Assembly (NCBI GenBank): GCA_937867335.1
Contig: CALMKX010000220.1
Location: 1-41,343, forward strand
DNA from: an uncultured Acidobacteriota bacterium
Lineage (GTDB): Bacteria > Acidobacteriota > Thermoanaerobaculia > Multivoradales > SZUA-115
DNA length: 41,343 nucleotides
Direction: 5' to 3'
Positions 6,586-14,706 of the stretch are shown piece after piece. The notes below the pieces were generated by a model. That model was not told where the DNA came from and made no database searches. It saw only the letters and a list, made by a program, of their open reading frames with translations. How positions within the stretch are numbered: position 1 is the first letter of the stretch; every line of letters starts with the position of its first letter. Both the position numbers and the translations under genes were made by a program.

Positions 6586-8274
6586 CTACGGGCCCGCTGC
6601 GGCGAGCGCTGCCTTGCGGGTGGCCTCGAACTCGTCTCCCGGCTTCCAGGTGGGCGGTGTATCCGCTTCCGCCGCCGCCAGGGCCACGAAGAAGGCGAGC
6701 CGGGTGTCCTGGATCATGCCGTCGAAATTCCAGGACGGGCTGTACTGGTCGCTGGGCTGGTGATAGTGCACCTCGGTCCAGCCCTCCACCTGCTGCTTGC
6801 CCCAGTCTCCGGGATGGTCCACGAAGTCCGTGCCGCCCTTGAGATAGAGGGCCGGCACGCCGATGCGGGCGAAGTTGAGCTGGTCCGAGCGGTAGAAGTG
6901 GCCCTTGTCCGGGAACTGGTCCCCCAAGAGGACGCGCCCCTGGGCGGTGGCGAAGGCCCGGGCGAGGTCGTCCAGGCTGTTCTTGCCCAGGCCGATCGAG
7001 GTGACGTCGCGGGTGGCGCCCCAGATGTTGGCACTGTCGAGGTTGATGTTGGCGGCCATCCGGCCGGGCGGAATCGGCGGGTTCGCTGCCAGGTACTTCG
7101 AGCCCAGCAGACCCTGCTCCTCGGCGGCCACGAAGGCGAAGAGCAGAGAGCGTTTGGGGCGGGTGGGCAGGGCGGCGGCGGCCTTGGCCATGGCCATCAC
7201 CATGGCGACGCCGGAGGCGTTGTCCACCGCACCGTTGAAAATGGTGTCCTTGCCCTCCGGGCCCGGGGCCTTGCCGAAATGGTCGTGGTGGGCGGAGAGC
7301 ACCACCACCTCCCGGGAGAGCTTGGGGTCCGAGCCACGGAGCAGGCCGAGCACGTTGCCGGTCTCCTGCTGGCGCACTTCGTTCGTGAGCTGTAGCGATG
7401 TACGCAGGCCGAGCGGAACCGGATGGAAATCCTTGCTGCGGGCCGCTGTGAGCAGGCTGTCGAGGTTCTTGCCGGCGGCCGAAAGCAGCCGGCGCACCGA
7501 CTCCTCGGTAGCCCAGGCTTTCACCTGCACGCGCGGCTCCCCGGCGGCCGGCAGCTCGAACTGGGGGCCGGTCCAGGAGCTCTGCACCACCTGCCAGGGA
7601 TAGCCGGCGGAGGGGGTGGTGTGGAGGATGATGGCCGCGGCGGCGTGCTGGCGGGCGGCGCTCTCGTATTTGTAGGTCCAGCGCCCGTAGTAGAGCCGGC
7701 GGCCGCCCTCGAAGAGGTTGGCATCCCAGTCTGGATCGTTGTTGAGCATCAGGAGCACCTTGCCGGAGAGGTCCTGGCCCTTGAAGTCGTCCCAGCCGTA
7801 CTCGGGGGCCTGGATACCGTAGCCGACGAAAACCACCTCGGCGTTGGCGAAGCCGGATTCAGCCGCCTGCACGCCGCTGCCGGCGATGTAGTCCTGGGAC
7901 CAGGCGAGATCCACTCCCTTGCCGGCGGCGTCGAAATGCCACTTCTCTGGCGCCTGGGCGGCGACGCTCACCACCGGAACGCGCTGCTGCCAGCTGCCGT
8001 CGGCGGCACCCGGCTCGAGCCCCAGAAGCTGCAGGGACTCGGCGAGGTAGAGGCGAGTGAGCTCGTCGCCCCGGGTGGCCGGGCCGCGGCCTTCGAGGAG
8101 GTCGTCGGCCAGGAAGCGGATCGGCGCTTCGAGGGTGGGGCGGTCGATCAGGCGCGCGGCCGCCTCGGCACCGGCCGGGAGGGCGGGCAGGGGAGGGGCT
8201 CCCGCGGCCCAGGCTGCGGCTGGTTCCAGGGCGAGCGAGAGGGCGAAGAGAAGCAGGGACGATGCTCGATGCAT
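6586..8274 (-). CDS. Secreted M28-family zinc aminopeptidase with PA-like domain
   Basis: A 562-residue exported peptidase predicted to remove N-terminal residues from peptides outside the cytoplasm. The ATG at 8274 is chosen because AAGGAGG lies just upstream and the protein then begins with a signal peptide, hydrophobic to AAAWA near residue 23; a longer reading frame to 8319 has no such support. Residues 130-290 or so form a protease-associated-type insertion (VVFVGYGIQAPEYGWDDF, AAAIILHT). The M28 zinc core follows: SAHHDHFG (about 327-334), GAVDNASG (about 351), AAEEQGLLGS (about 385) and HYHQPSD (about 506). These supply the expected His, Asp, Glu and His ligands, so it should be active. 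M28 enzymes of this size are common in proteolytic Acidobacteriota. Confidence 0.9.
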   Translation of the reverse strand: MHRASSLLLFALSLALEPAAAWAAGAPPLPALPAGAEAAARLIDRPTLEAPIRFLADDLLEGRGPATRGDELTRLYLAESLQLLGLEPGAADGSWQQRVPVVSVAAQAPEKWHFDAAGKGVDLAWSQDYIAGSGVQAAESGFANAEVVFVGYGIQAPEYGWDDFKGQDLSGKVLLMLNNDPDWDANLFEGGRRLYYGRWTYKYESAARQHAAAAIILHTTPSAGYPWQVVQSSWTGPQFELPAAGEPRVQVKAWATEESVRRLLSAAGKNLDSLLTAARSKDFHPVPLGLRTSLQLTNEVRQQETGNVLGLLRGSDPKLSREVVVLSAHHDHFGKAPGPEGKDTIFNGAVDNASGVAMVMAMAKAAAALPTRPKRSLLFAFVAAEEQGLLGSKYLAANPPIPPGRMAANINLDSANIWGATRDVTSIGLGKNSLDDLARAFATAQGRVLLGDQFPDKGHFYRSDQLNFARIGVPALYLKGGTDFVDHPGDWGKQQVEGWTEVHYHQPSDQYSPSWNFDGMIQDTRLAFFVALAAAEADTPPTWKPGDEFEATRKAALAAAGP

Positions 8275-8342
8275 GGGCTGACCTCCTTGAGCACAGAGGA
8301 GGAAGCTTAGCAAGGTCACGCAGGTGCGACCTCCGCCCCTTG

Positions 8343-8358
8343 CGCCCCCCGGGGGGCG
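8343..8358. repeat. Perfect 16-base palindrome between divergent genes
   Basis: CGCCCCCCGGGGGGCG is self-complementary without a loop. It lies in the 150-base gap between the divergent M28 and DUF2071 genes, 4 bases upstream of a -10-like TATCGT, so an operator role is possible. A chance G/C run in high-GC DNA cannot be excluded. Confidence 0.3.
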
Positions 8359-8362
8359 GCGC

Positions 8363-8368
8363 TATCGT
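8363..8368 (+). promoter_or_regulatory. Candidate -10 element for the DUF2071 gene
   Basis: TATCGT lies about 57 bases before the ATG at 8425. The same hexamer sits before lysS (23286), and related TA---T hexamers occur before several other unit-leading genes. No good -35 is visible. Confidence 0.3.
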
Positions 8369-8424
8369 TGCCGGAGCCGGCCAACACCGGCAGACCTCGA
8401 CCACCACCCGGACGCAACGCCTTG

Positions 8425-9219
8425 ATGAAGCTCGAGACTTCGGCCCGGGACTGCCTGTTCCTCAACTGGGCCCTGCCGGCCACGGTTCTGCCCGAAGCGC
8501 CGCGCCCGTTGCGCTTCGAGACCCACGAATGGCAAGGCGCCAGCCGTTGCTTCGTTTCGGCACTGTGCTTTCGCCACCACGGAACCCGGCTGGCGGCACT
8601 GCCGCTGCTCTCGTTCTCGCACGAACAGCTGACCCTGGCTTTCTACGTCCTCGACGAAGAAGGCGTGCCCTCGGTGTTGTTCTGGCGCAACTGGGTTCCC
8701 GGCTGGGCGGCGCCGCTCGCCTGGCTGCTCGGCCGTCGAGCGAGCCGAGCGGGCTTCCGTTACCCCCGGACGCTGAGCCCGGAAGCGACGACCGGAGCCT
8801 GGAATTGGCGGGTGCGGGCCCGGGGGAGCCTGGAAGTGCGTGCCTCCCTGGCGGCTCCGACCCGCGGCGAAGGGCCCCACCTCGGTTCCTTCCAGGCCGA
8901 GGTGAGCCACTTCCGGCTGCGCCGTCGGGCCTATGTGCTGGGCCGCGGCGGCCTGGCCGCGATGACCCTGGCCCCGCACCGGGAAGAGTCCTGGCCGATC
9001 AAGGTGGAGCTCGGATCGACGGACCTCCTGGAGCGCACCCTGCCGGCCGCTTCGTGGCCGGGGCTGCATTCGGCGTTCCTCGGTCCGGACACGCCCCTCC
9101 TCTACGACCTGGTGCCGGTGCCCGAGCTCCCCTCGCTGGCTCCCGCGCGCAGCTCGGTGGCCACCGATCCGGCGATGCTGGCGAGCGCCCTGTGCGAGCG
9201 CGACCGTTTCGCGGCCTAA
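8425..9219 (+). CDS. DUF2071 (YqjF-like) family protein
   Basis: The 264-residue product resembles the DUF2071/COG3361 family: an N-terminal LFLNWALPATVL element, a central FLVS-like region (ALCFRHHGTRLAALPLL), FRYPRTLSPEAT, and a late FRLRRRAYVLGRGGLA segment with the family's characteristic SHFRLRR. The family has no firmly established activity. The protein looks cytosolic, with no signal peptide and only one weakly hydrophobic stretch (WAAPLAWLLG). The ATG at 8425 places the conserved LNWALP near residue 14; an upstream GTG/TTG-type extension to 8368 is possible but shows no conserved sequence. It is transcribed alone, divergent from the peptidase and convergent with the PilB-like ATPase gene. 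Confidence 0.6.
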   Translation: MKLETSARDCLFLNWALPATVLPEAPRPLRFETHEWQGASRCFVSALCFRHHGTRLAALPLLSFSHEQLTLAFYVLDEEGVPSVLFWRNWVPGWAAPLAWLLGRRASRAGFRYPRTLSPEATTGAWNWRVRARGSLEVRASLAAPTRGEGPHLGSFQAEVSHFRLRRRAYVLGRGGLAAMTLAPHREESWPIKVELGSTDLLERTLPAASWPGLHSAFLGPDTPLLYDLVPVPELPSLAPARSSVATDPAMLASALCERDRFAA

Positions 9220-9241
9220 GCTCGGCGGCTCTCCGGGGCTG

Positions 9242-11005
9242 CTAGAGCGCCGTTACCCGCACCACCTCTTCGAAGCTGGTGATGCCCTCGGCCAGCTTGC
9301 GCAGGGCGCTCTGGCGCAGAGTGCGCATGCCATTCTTCACCGCTTCCCGCTTGATCCGAGAGGCGTCCGCACCCTCGAGCACCAGGGATTTGACCGCGTC
9401 GTCGACCGCCAGCACCTCGAACACACCGGTGCGGCCGAGGTGGCCGGTGGAGCGGCATTCGAAGCAGCCGTTGCCTTCGCGGGCCTTGACCTTCTTGCCG
9501 GGAGGCACGGCGAGCCTCAGAGTCTGAGCCTCGTCGGCCGACAGATAGCGATCCGCGGCGCAGTGCGGGCAGACCTTGCGCACCAGGCGCTGGGCGACCA
9601 CTCCCACCAGCGTGGAGTTGATCAGGAAGCGCTCGATGCCGAGGTCCGCCAGGCGGGTGATCGCGGTGGGGGCGTCGTTGGTGTGCAGGGTGGAGAACAC
9701 CAGGTGGCCGGTCAGGGCGGCCTGGATGGCGTACTGGGCGGTTTCGCCGTCGCGGATCTCGCCCACCATGATGATGTCCGGATCCTGACGCAGAATGTGT
9801 CGTAGGGCGCTTGCGAAGCTGATGTCGATCTTGGTCTGCACCGCCACCTGGTTGAAGTCCTCGTAGACCATTTCGATCGGGTCTTCGATGGTGGTGATGT
9901 TCTGCTCGCGGTTGGAGATGATCTTGAGTGCCGAGTAGAGCGTGGTGGTTTTGCCCGAGCCGGTGGGGCCGGTGACCAGCACGATGCCGTGGGGGCGGCT
10001 GATGAAGTCCTGGAAATGGGCGAGTTCGTCCGGGTAGAAGCCGAGGCCCGAGAGGTCCTGGATCAGCACTTCGGGGTCGAAGATGCGCATCACGATCTTC
10101 TCGCCGAAGGCGACCGGCAGGGTGGAGACGCGCAGCTCGATCTCCTTGCCACCGCGGGTGGTCTTGATGCGCCCATCCTGGGGGCGCCGCTTCTCGGCGA
10201 TGTCCAGCCGGGCCATGGTCTTGATCCGCGAGACCACCGCGCGGTGCACCACTCTGGGCATGCGCTGGATGTCGTGCAGCACGCCGTCGATGCGGAAGCG
10301 GATCAGGCTGTCCTCGCGTTTGGGCTCGACGTGGATATCGCTCGCCCGGCTGTCGTAGGCGTGCTGCAGCATGAACTCCACGGCGTTGACCACGTGCTGG
10401 TCCGAGGCTTCGATCTCGGACTCGCTCTTCATGGCCACCAACTGCTCGAGGTTGCCGAGGTCGATGCCGGCCACCAGCTCACGCTCGGCCTTCTTCACCG
10501 AATGGCGCAGGCCGTAGAACTCGGTGATGGCTTTGAGGATCTCGGGCTCGGTGGCCACCACCAGCTCGACGTCGCGGCCGGCCAGTCGGCGATACTGGTC
10601 GATGCCTTCGAGGTCGAACGGGTTGGCGCAGGCCACGCGCAGACGGCCGTTGACCAGATCGAGGGGGATCATGCGGTGGCGCCGGGCGAAGGGGCGCGAC
10701 ATCCGCGACTCGATCAGGTCCGCATCGAGGTTCAGGGTGTCGATGCGCAGGAATTCCAGGCCGGCGTCCTCGGCGATCGCTTGGCCGATCTCGATCTCGT
10801 TGACGAAGCTGCCGGGCCGACCCTTGAGCGGCAGGCGCAGGCCCTGGACCAGCTCGTAGGCGATGGCGTTCTGCTCGTAGGCGCGCGCGGTGCGCGAGCG
10901 CCCGGGAAGCAGCTTGGCCTCCTTCTTGATCTCGAAGGCCTGATCCGGGGTAATGCGGTTCCGGCGGGTCAGAAGGTCGGCCAGGAACTCGGGAGCGAGC
11001 TTCAT
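9242..11005 (-). CDS. Type IV pilus assembly / type II secretion ATPase (PilB/GspE family)
   Basis: A hexameric ATPase that powers pilin or pseudopilin polymerisation at the inner membrane. The 587-residue product has an N-terminal T2SSE/MshE-type domain (residues 1-170, including FVNEIEIGQAIAEDAGLEFL) and a catalytic core with ASDIHVEP, Walker A GPTGSGKTTTLYSA (about 342-355), an Asp box TTIEDPIE, Walker B IIMVGEIRDGETA (about 413) and a His box STLHTNDAPTA. A tetracysteine zinc site (CPHC and CFEC, about 480 and 514) is present, as in PilB and GspE but not in the retraction ATPase PilT. The ATG at 11005 is preferred to a TTG at 11014. No pilin, PilC or secretin gene is nearby, so it is an orphan in this window; PilB and GspE cannot be separated from sequence alone. 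Confidence 0.93.
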   Translation of the reverse strand: MKLAPEFLADLLTRRNRITPDQAFEIKKEAKLLPGRSRTARAYEQNAIAYELVQGLRLPLKGRPGSFVNEIEIGQAIAEDAGLEFLRIDTLNLDADLIESRMSRPFARRHRMIPLDLVNGRLRVACANPFDLEGIDQYRRLAGRDVELVVATEPEILKAITEFYGLRHSVKKAERELVAGIDLGNLEQLVAMKSESEIEASDQHVVNAVEFMLQHAYDSRASDIHVEPKREDSLIRFRIDGVLHDIQRMPRVVHRAVVSRIKTMARLDIAEKRRPQDGRIKTTRGGKEIELRVSTLPVAFGEKIVMRIFDPEVLIQDLSGLGFYPDELAHFQDFISRPHGIVLVTGPTGSGKTTTLYSALKIISNREQNITTIEDPIEMVYEDFNQVAVQTKIDISFASALRHILRQDPDIIMVGEIRDGETAQYAIQAALTGHLVFSTLHTNDAPTAITRLADLGIERFLINSTLVGVVAQRLVRKVCPHCAADRYLSADEAQTLRLAVPPGKKVKAREGNGCFECRSTGHLGRTGVFEVLAVDDAVKSLVLEGADASRIKREAVKNGMRTLRQSALRKLAEGITSFEEVVRVTAL

Positions 11006-11093
11006 GGCGGGCAAGTCTACCCTGGCTCGGCAGCGGTCTGGCGCAGGGCCGGTGGCTGCGGCCCTGAGGTCGGCCGCGCCGAGCCGGGACGGC

Positions 11094-11102
11094 TGTTATA
11101 GG
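11094..11102 (+). promoter_or_regulatory. Candidate extended -10 for the EamA transporter gene
   Basis: TGTTATAGG in the divergent gap ends about 11 bases before the ATG at 11114. If used, the transcript would be nearly leaderless. No convincing -35. Confidence 0.25.
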
Positions 11103-11113
11103 CTCCGCCGTCG

Positions 11114-11995
11114 ATGAACCTTCCTGCTGCCGGTCTCGGCCTGGCGATCGCCACCAGCCTGGGCTGGGCCGGTCTGGACCTCACCCGCAAGTATCTCGTG
11201 GGCAAGATGTCCTCGCTCGCCCTGCTCTTCTGGCTCACCCTGGGCAGCCTGCCTTTCTTCGCAGCATGGTATTGGCTGCGGGGCGGCAGCTCCTTGCGCG
11301 AGGGCTATTGGCCGGCGGCGATCGCTTCGATCCTGCTCAACGTGGTCGCCAATCTGTGCTTCTTCGAGTCGTTCAAGCGGGCGCCGCTCTCGCTCACCAT
11401 TCCCCTCTTGTCGCTGACGCCTGTCTTCGCAACTCTCTTCGCCATCCCGCTGCTCTCCGAGGTGCCGTCGGCCTGGCGCTGGTTGGGGATCGTGCTGGTG
11501 GTCGCGGGAGCGGTGATGCTGCATTCGAGCGCGACCCGGGCGAACGGCGGCGAGGGGGGCTATCGGCGCTACCTGTCCGGCACCTTGTTGATGACCGCCA
11601 CGGCCCTGATGTGGGCGGCGACCATCTCCTTCGACAAGCGCGCCATGGAGGCGTCGAACGAGCCCACCCATGGGCTGATCCTGCTCTCGGGAGTGGCGGC
11701 CTCGACACTGCTGGTGCTGGCCTTCCGGCGCCAGCTGAGCGCGGTGGCAGAAGTGCGCCGGGCGCCAGCAGTGCTGGCGGTGGCGCTCGCGGTAGGCAGC
11801 TTCGCCCTCGGTACCCAGCTCGCGGCCTTGAAGCTGGTCTCGGTCTCGGTCGTGGAAACGCTCAAGCGGGCCGTCGGCAACGCCTCCGCCGTCGCTGCCG
11901 GAGCGGTCCTGTTCGGCGAATCGATCAACCCCCGAGGAATCCTCGCCGTGGTCCTGATGGCCGCCGGCGCCGCCCTGGTGATGCTGGCCCGGTAG
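11114..11995 (+). CDS. EamA/DMT-superfamily transporter
   Basis: A 293-residue inner-membrane protein with about ten hydrophobic segments arranged as two repeated halves, as in EamA (DUF6) drug/metabolite transporters. The first half contains IATSLGWAGLDLTRKYLVGK, LTLGSLPFFAAWYWL, and the helix pair PLSLTIPLLSLTPVFATLFAI and WRWLGIVLVVAGAVML. The second half repeats the pattern, ending in AVAAGAVLFGESINPRGILA and VVLMAAGAALVML. The family exports or imports small metabolites, often amino acids or sugar derivatives; the substrate cannot be read from the sequence. It is divergent from the PilB-like gene and followed, on the same strand, by the PIN cassette 60 bases downstream. Confidence 0.85.
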   Translation: MNLPAAGLGLAIATSLGWAGLDLTRKYLVGKMSSLALLFWLTLGSLPFFAAWYWLRGGSSLREGYWPAAIASILLNVVANLCFFESFKRAPLSLTIPLLSLTPVFATLFAIPLLSEVPSAWRWLGIVLVVAGAVMLHSSATRANGGEGGYRRYLSGTLLMTATALMWAATISFDKRAMEASNEPTHGLILLSGVAASTLLVLAFRRQLSAVAEVRRAPAVLAVALAVGSFALGTQLAALKLVSVSVVETLKRAVGNASAVAAGAVLFGESINPRGILAVVLMAAGAALVMLAR

Positions 11996-12001
11996 TACAA
12001 T
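11996..12001 (+). promoter_or_regulatory. Candidate -10 for the PIN toxin cassette
   Basis: TACAAT matches the sigma-70 -10 consensus at 5 of 6 positions and begins 1 base after the EamA stop codon. A start near 12008 would give a 48-base leader to the ATG at 12056. The -35 region is not clear. Confidence 0.35.
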
Positions 12002-12055
12002 CAAGAACGGAATTCTGACCGCGCCGGCACGAGAGCAGCCTGCGAGCCCATACCC

Positions 12056-12724
12056 ATGGATCAAGCATCAGCTTCCCTGAATGTGAGTCTTGCCTTCGCT
12101 GAGCCGGCCTTTGATTTTCAGCAGGCGGCTTCCGCCCTTCAGAGGAGTGTTTGCAAGACCCTGAGTGGCTTCAGTCTCGATCCCGCCAGCCTGACCGCCG
12201 CACTGGCCAGCGCGAAGCCCTCTGAATGGGTGATCGGTGCCAGCTTCCAAGAGCAGCGAGGTCAGGTCCGAGTAGGGTTTCATGGTCTTGACGTCACGCT
12301 CTGGTACCCGAGCTGGAGTGACTACCAGCTCCTGACTGACGTCCTGGTGGTTCTTGAACCGGCGGTTCTAGGGGTTCTTCCCGAATGCCGGTTGAACAAA
12401 CGCACAGTTCTCTTTCAGGGTCAGGTTCCCCAGCCGCCTCCCCCCTCTTTGACGCTCACCGAGGAGAGCCTTTGCAACCAGCTCGCAGAGCAGTTCGGAA
12501 GCAGAGTTCAAGGCAGCCTCTTGGCTCGTTTCGACGATCCTCTGCGGGGGCGTTCAACGAGAGTCTGGTTGGAACCCTCGGAGTGGAGAGCTGGATGGAC
12601 CTACTTGTCGATCCAGGCAACCAGCTCGAACCTAGACTCACCTCTTCGAGAGGACTTGTCAGACCTCTACGACCGGCTCCGTGCACTGTGGCGGCTGTTC
12701 GACTGGGAGGTTCAGGATGACTGA
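12056..12724 (+). CDS. Unrecognised protein, first gene of the PIN cassette
   Basis: A 222-residue soluble protein with no signal peptide or membrane segment and no family I recognise. It has an acidic, mixed alpha/beta look: FDFQQAASALQRSV near the start, a beta-rich middle (WVIGASFQEQRGQVRVGFHG), VTLWYPSWSDYQLLTDVLVVLEPAV, a proline-rich linker PQPPPPSLTLTEESL near 125-140, and a C-terminal WTYLSIQATSSN followed by a helical end rich in Leu, Asp and Arg. Codon third positions are visibly less GC-biased than in neighbouring housekeeping genes (gattttcag, cttgccttcgct), suggesting recent acquisition. Its stop lies 8 bases inside the next gene, which in turn overlaps a PIN toxin gene, so the three are almost certainly co-transcribed. 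A role as third component, chaperone or immunity factor is only a guess. Confidence 0.65.
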   Translation: MDQASASLNVSLAFAEPAFDFQQAASALQRSVCKTLSGFSLDPASLTAALASAKPSEWVIGASFQEQRGQVRVGFHGLDVTLWYPSWSDYQLLTDVLVVLEPAVLGVLPECRLNKRTVLFQGQVPQPPPPSLTLTEESLCNQLAEQFGSRVQGSLLARFDDPLRGRSTRVWLEPSEWRAGWTYLSIQATSSNLDSPLREDLSDLYDRLRALWRLFDWEVQDD

Positions 12725-13058
12725 GACTCGTGGAGCGCTGGCGCTCAGCCTGCGCCCTCTCAAGGCACCGGCTCTGGCCGTCAGGGGAGAGCGACAGATT
12801 CTCGGAGGCTCTGGCATCTTCTCGGGGTCTCTCGACCCGCCCATGCCTCGTGGCCAGGTGGCGCGTGGGCCGTGGGGGAGGCCGGCCAAGTCGGTCGCGA
12901 CCTCGGACTCGAGCGGTACAGAGCCCAACGAGAGACTGCTGGCACTCATCGAAAGGTGGAAGGGGACGCCCGACGAGATGGGCTCCCAGTGGTGGGATGA
13001 GCTGAGGGCGGACATGGCGGCGAGCCGACCCTCCTTTGGGCTCGACCCGGCTGAGTGA
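12717..13058 (+). CDS. Putative antitoxin of the PIN-domain pair
   Basis: A 113-residue protein preceded by GGGAGG 7 bases upstream of its ATG. The C-terminal half, NERLLALIERWKG...WWDELRADMAASRPSFG, resembles the conserved tail of a family of VapB-like antitoxins, in which a short helix with an aromatic-Glu-x-Leu motif is followed by a D/S-R-x-S segment that binds the PIN toxin. The first 70 residues are basic and low in predicted structure (GSLDPPMPRGQVARGPWGRP) and match no DNA-binding fold I know. The gene overlaps its upstream neighbour by 8 bases and its stop overlaps the GTG of the PIN gene, the usual antitoxin-before-toxin order. The assignment rests mainly on context and the tail motif. 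Confidence 0.55.
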   Translation: MTETRGALALSLRPLKAPALAVRGERQILGGSGIFSGSLDPPMPRGQVARGPWGRPAKSVATSDSSGTEPNERLLALIERWKGTPDEMGSQWWDELRADMAASRPSFGLDPAE

Positions 13059-13477
13059 GCAGCGCCTTGCGCTACTCTCTCGACGCCAACGCCATCTCTC
13101 GGCTGCTGCAAAAAGACCCGCAGGCTCTGGAGGGTTTCAGCCAGGCTTGTCGGCAGTGCGAAGTCGTGATCTGTCCGATGGCGGCCTACGAGGTCTGGCG
13201 GTGGCTCTTCTCCAGGAAAGCGACGCGCCAGCTCGAGGACCTGGAGGAGCTGATGTCTCGCTGCCTCTGGCACGATTTCACTCGCGAGATCTGGCGGAGC
13301 GCTGCTCAGCACTGGGCCGAGCTTCGAGAGAAGGGAGTCGGCCTCGACAAGAGGGACGCTGACCTTCTGATCGCCAGCCACGCTCGCCATCTGGGGGCAA
13401 CCGTCATCACGGAGGATCGCGACTTCAACCAGCTACCCTGCGAATGGGTCCGCTGGGCGGATCTTGGCGAACACTAG
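13055..13477 (+). CDS. PIN-domain ribonuclease, VapC-like toxin
   Basis: A 140-residue PIN-domain protein, the typical size of VapC-type toxins, which are Mg-dependent ribonucleases that cleave tRNA or rRNA when freed from their antitoxin. The acidic quartet is visible: Asp10 in YSLDANAISRLL, Glu46 in MAAYEVWRWL, Asp101/103 in DKRDADLLIASHA and Asp121/123 in VITEDRDFNQL. The active site therefore looks intact. The GTG start overlaps the upstream stop (GTGA). The N-terminus SLDANAIS.LL rather than xLDTN is usual for the subgroup that acts with the short C-terminal-tail antitoxins. It is convergent with aroC, separated by 29 bases. Confidence 0.85.
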   Translation: MSSALRYSLDANAISRLLQKDPQALEGFSQACRQCEVVICPMAAYEVWRWLFSRKATRQLEDLEELMSRCLWHDFTREIWRSAAQHWAELREKGVGLDKRDADLLIASHARHLGATVITEDRDFNQLPCEWVRWADLGEH

Positions 13478-13506
13478 CTCGTCTTGCGAGCGTTCAGACC
13501 TGGACT

Positions 13507-14694
13507 TCAACCCCGCGGCCAGGCTCGTTGCTGGGCGAGGGTGGCCTGGTAGTGGGCCTGGAGCTCGGGCATGGAATCCCCTCCCAGCTTTTCGAGCAGG
13601 GCGTCGGCCAGAACCAGGGCCATCATCGCTTCGCCGATCACTCCGGCTGCCGGCAGGGCTGTGATGTCGCTACGCTCGTACTGGGAGGTGACCGCCTGGA
13701 GGGTGTCGAGGTTGACGCTCGGCATGCCTTGCACCAGGGTGGCGATAGGTTTCTTGTAGAGCGTCACCACCACGTCCTCGCCGTTGGTGATGCCACCTTC
13801 GAGGCCGCCTGCGCGGTTGGTGGGGCGGTGCCAGGCGCCGTCCGCGCGGCGCTCGATGGCGTCGTGGGCGGCGCTGCCGAAGCCGCGGGAGGCGGCGATC
13901 CCGGAGCCGATCTCGACCGCCTTGATCGCGGGGATCGACATCAGCGCCTGGGCCAGGCGGCCGTCGAGCTTCTCGTGCCATTGGACGTGCGAGCCGAGGC
14001 CGGGCGGCACGCCCCGGGCCGCCACCACCACTGCTCCGCCGAGAGTGTCGCCGGCTCGCCGGGCCTGGTCTACCAGGGCCACCATCTCGGGCTCCCGCTC
14101 CCGGCGAATCGCCCGCAGGGGCGAGCCATCGTCCACCGCCTGGAGCTCCTCCCAGCGGGCGGGGCCGTCGTCGGCGCCGACCGAGCCGAGCGAGAGCACC
14201 CCGCTCGCCAGGCGCACGCCGAACTCGGCGAGCAGCATCTTGGCGAAGGTCCCGGCTGCCACGCGGGCGGCGGTTTCGCGGGCCGAGGCCCGCTCGAGGA
14301 GGTCGCGCAGATCTCGGCGCAGGTATTTGAGGCCGCCGGCGAGATCCGCGTGGCCTGGGCGCGGCGTCTTCAACCGGCGCTGCTCGACTCGCTGCGGGTC
14401 GAGGGGGCCGGTGGGGCTCATCACCTCCTGCCAGGTGGGATAGTCGCGGTTGGCGATCCACAGCACCAGCGGCGAGCCGAGCGTCTCACCGCCGCGCAGT
14501 CCACCCCGGATCTCGGCGGTATCGTGCTCGATCTTCATCCGGCCACCGCGGCCGAAGCCGTGCTGGCGGCGGCCGAGCTCCCGCTCGAGCAGGCCGAAGT
14601 CGACTGCTAGACCTGCGGGCAAGCCCGTGAGCACGGCGGTGAGCCCGGGCCCGTGGCTCTCTCCGGCGGTGGTGAGGCTCAGCCTGCGCAGCAT
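13507..14694 (-). CDS. aroC: Chorismate synthase
   Basis: AroC converts 5-enolpyruvylshikimate-3-phosphate to chorismate, the last step of the shikimate pathway, using reduced FMN. The 395-residue product has all signature blocks: TTAGESHGPGLTAVL near the N-terminus, RRQHGFGRGGRM, KTPRPGHADLAGGLKY, the central LAQALMSIPAIKAVEIGSG and AGGLEGGITNGEDVVV, and PIATLVQGMPSVNLDT. It starts 12 bases after the RES-domain gene's stop on the same strand, with no separate ribosome site of note, so it is probably translated from a transcript that also carries the toxin-antitoxin pair. aroB lies 5 kb away on the other strand. Confidence 0.97.
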   Translation of the reverse strand: MLRRLSLTTAGESHGPGLTAVLTGLPAGLAVDFGLLERELGRRQHGFGRGGRMKIEHDTAEIRGGLRGGETLGSPLVLWIANRDYPTWQEVMSPTGPLDPQRVEQRRLKTPRPGHADLAGGLKYLRRDLRDLLERASARETAARVAAGTFAKMLLAEFGVRLASGVLSLGSVGADDGPARWEELQAVDDGSPLRAIRREREPEMVALVDQARRAGDTLGGAVVVAARGVPPGLGSHVQWHEKLDGRLAQALMSIPAIKAVEIGSGIAASRGFGSAAHDAIERRADGAWHRPTNRAGGLEGGITNGEDVVVTLYKKPIATLVQGMPSVNLDTLQAVTSQYERSDITALPAAGVIGEAMMALVLADALLEKLGGDSMPELQAHYQATLAQQRAWPRG

Positions 14695-14706
14695 CCGGCG
14701 AGGATA

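Noticed and set aside
8275-8319. Longer N-terminus for the M28 peptidase (start at 8319)
   Set aside because: It would place 15 extra residues before a good signal peptide and bypass a strong AAGGAGG site.
13477-13491. GCTCG-TCTTG-CGAGC hairpin after the PIN toxin gene
   Set aside because: Only 5 base pairs, no T-run, and too weak to claim as a terminator.
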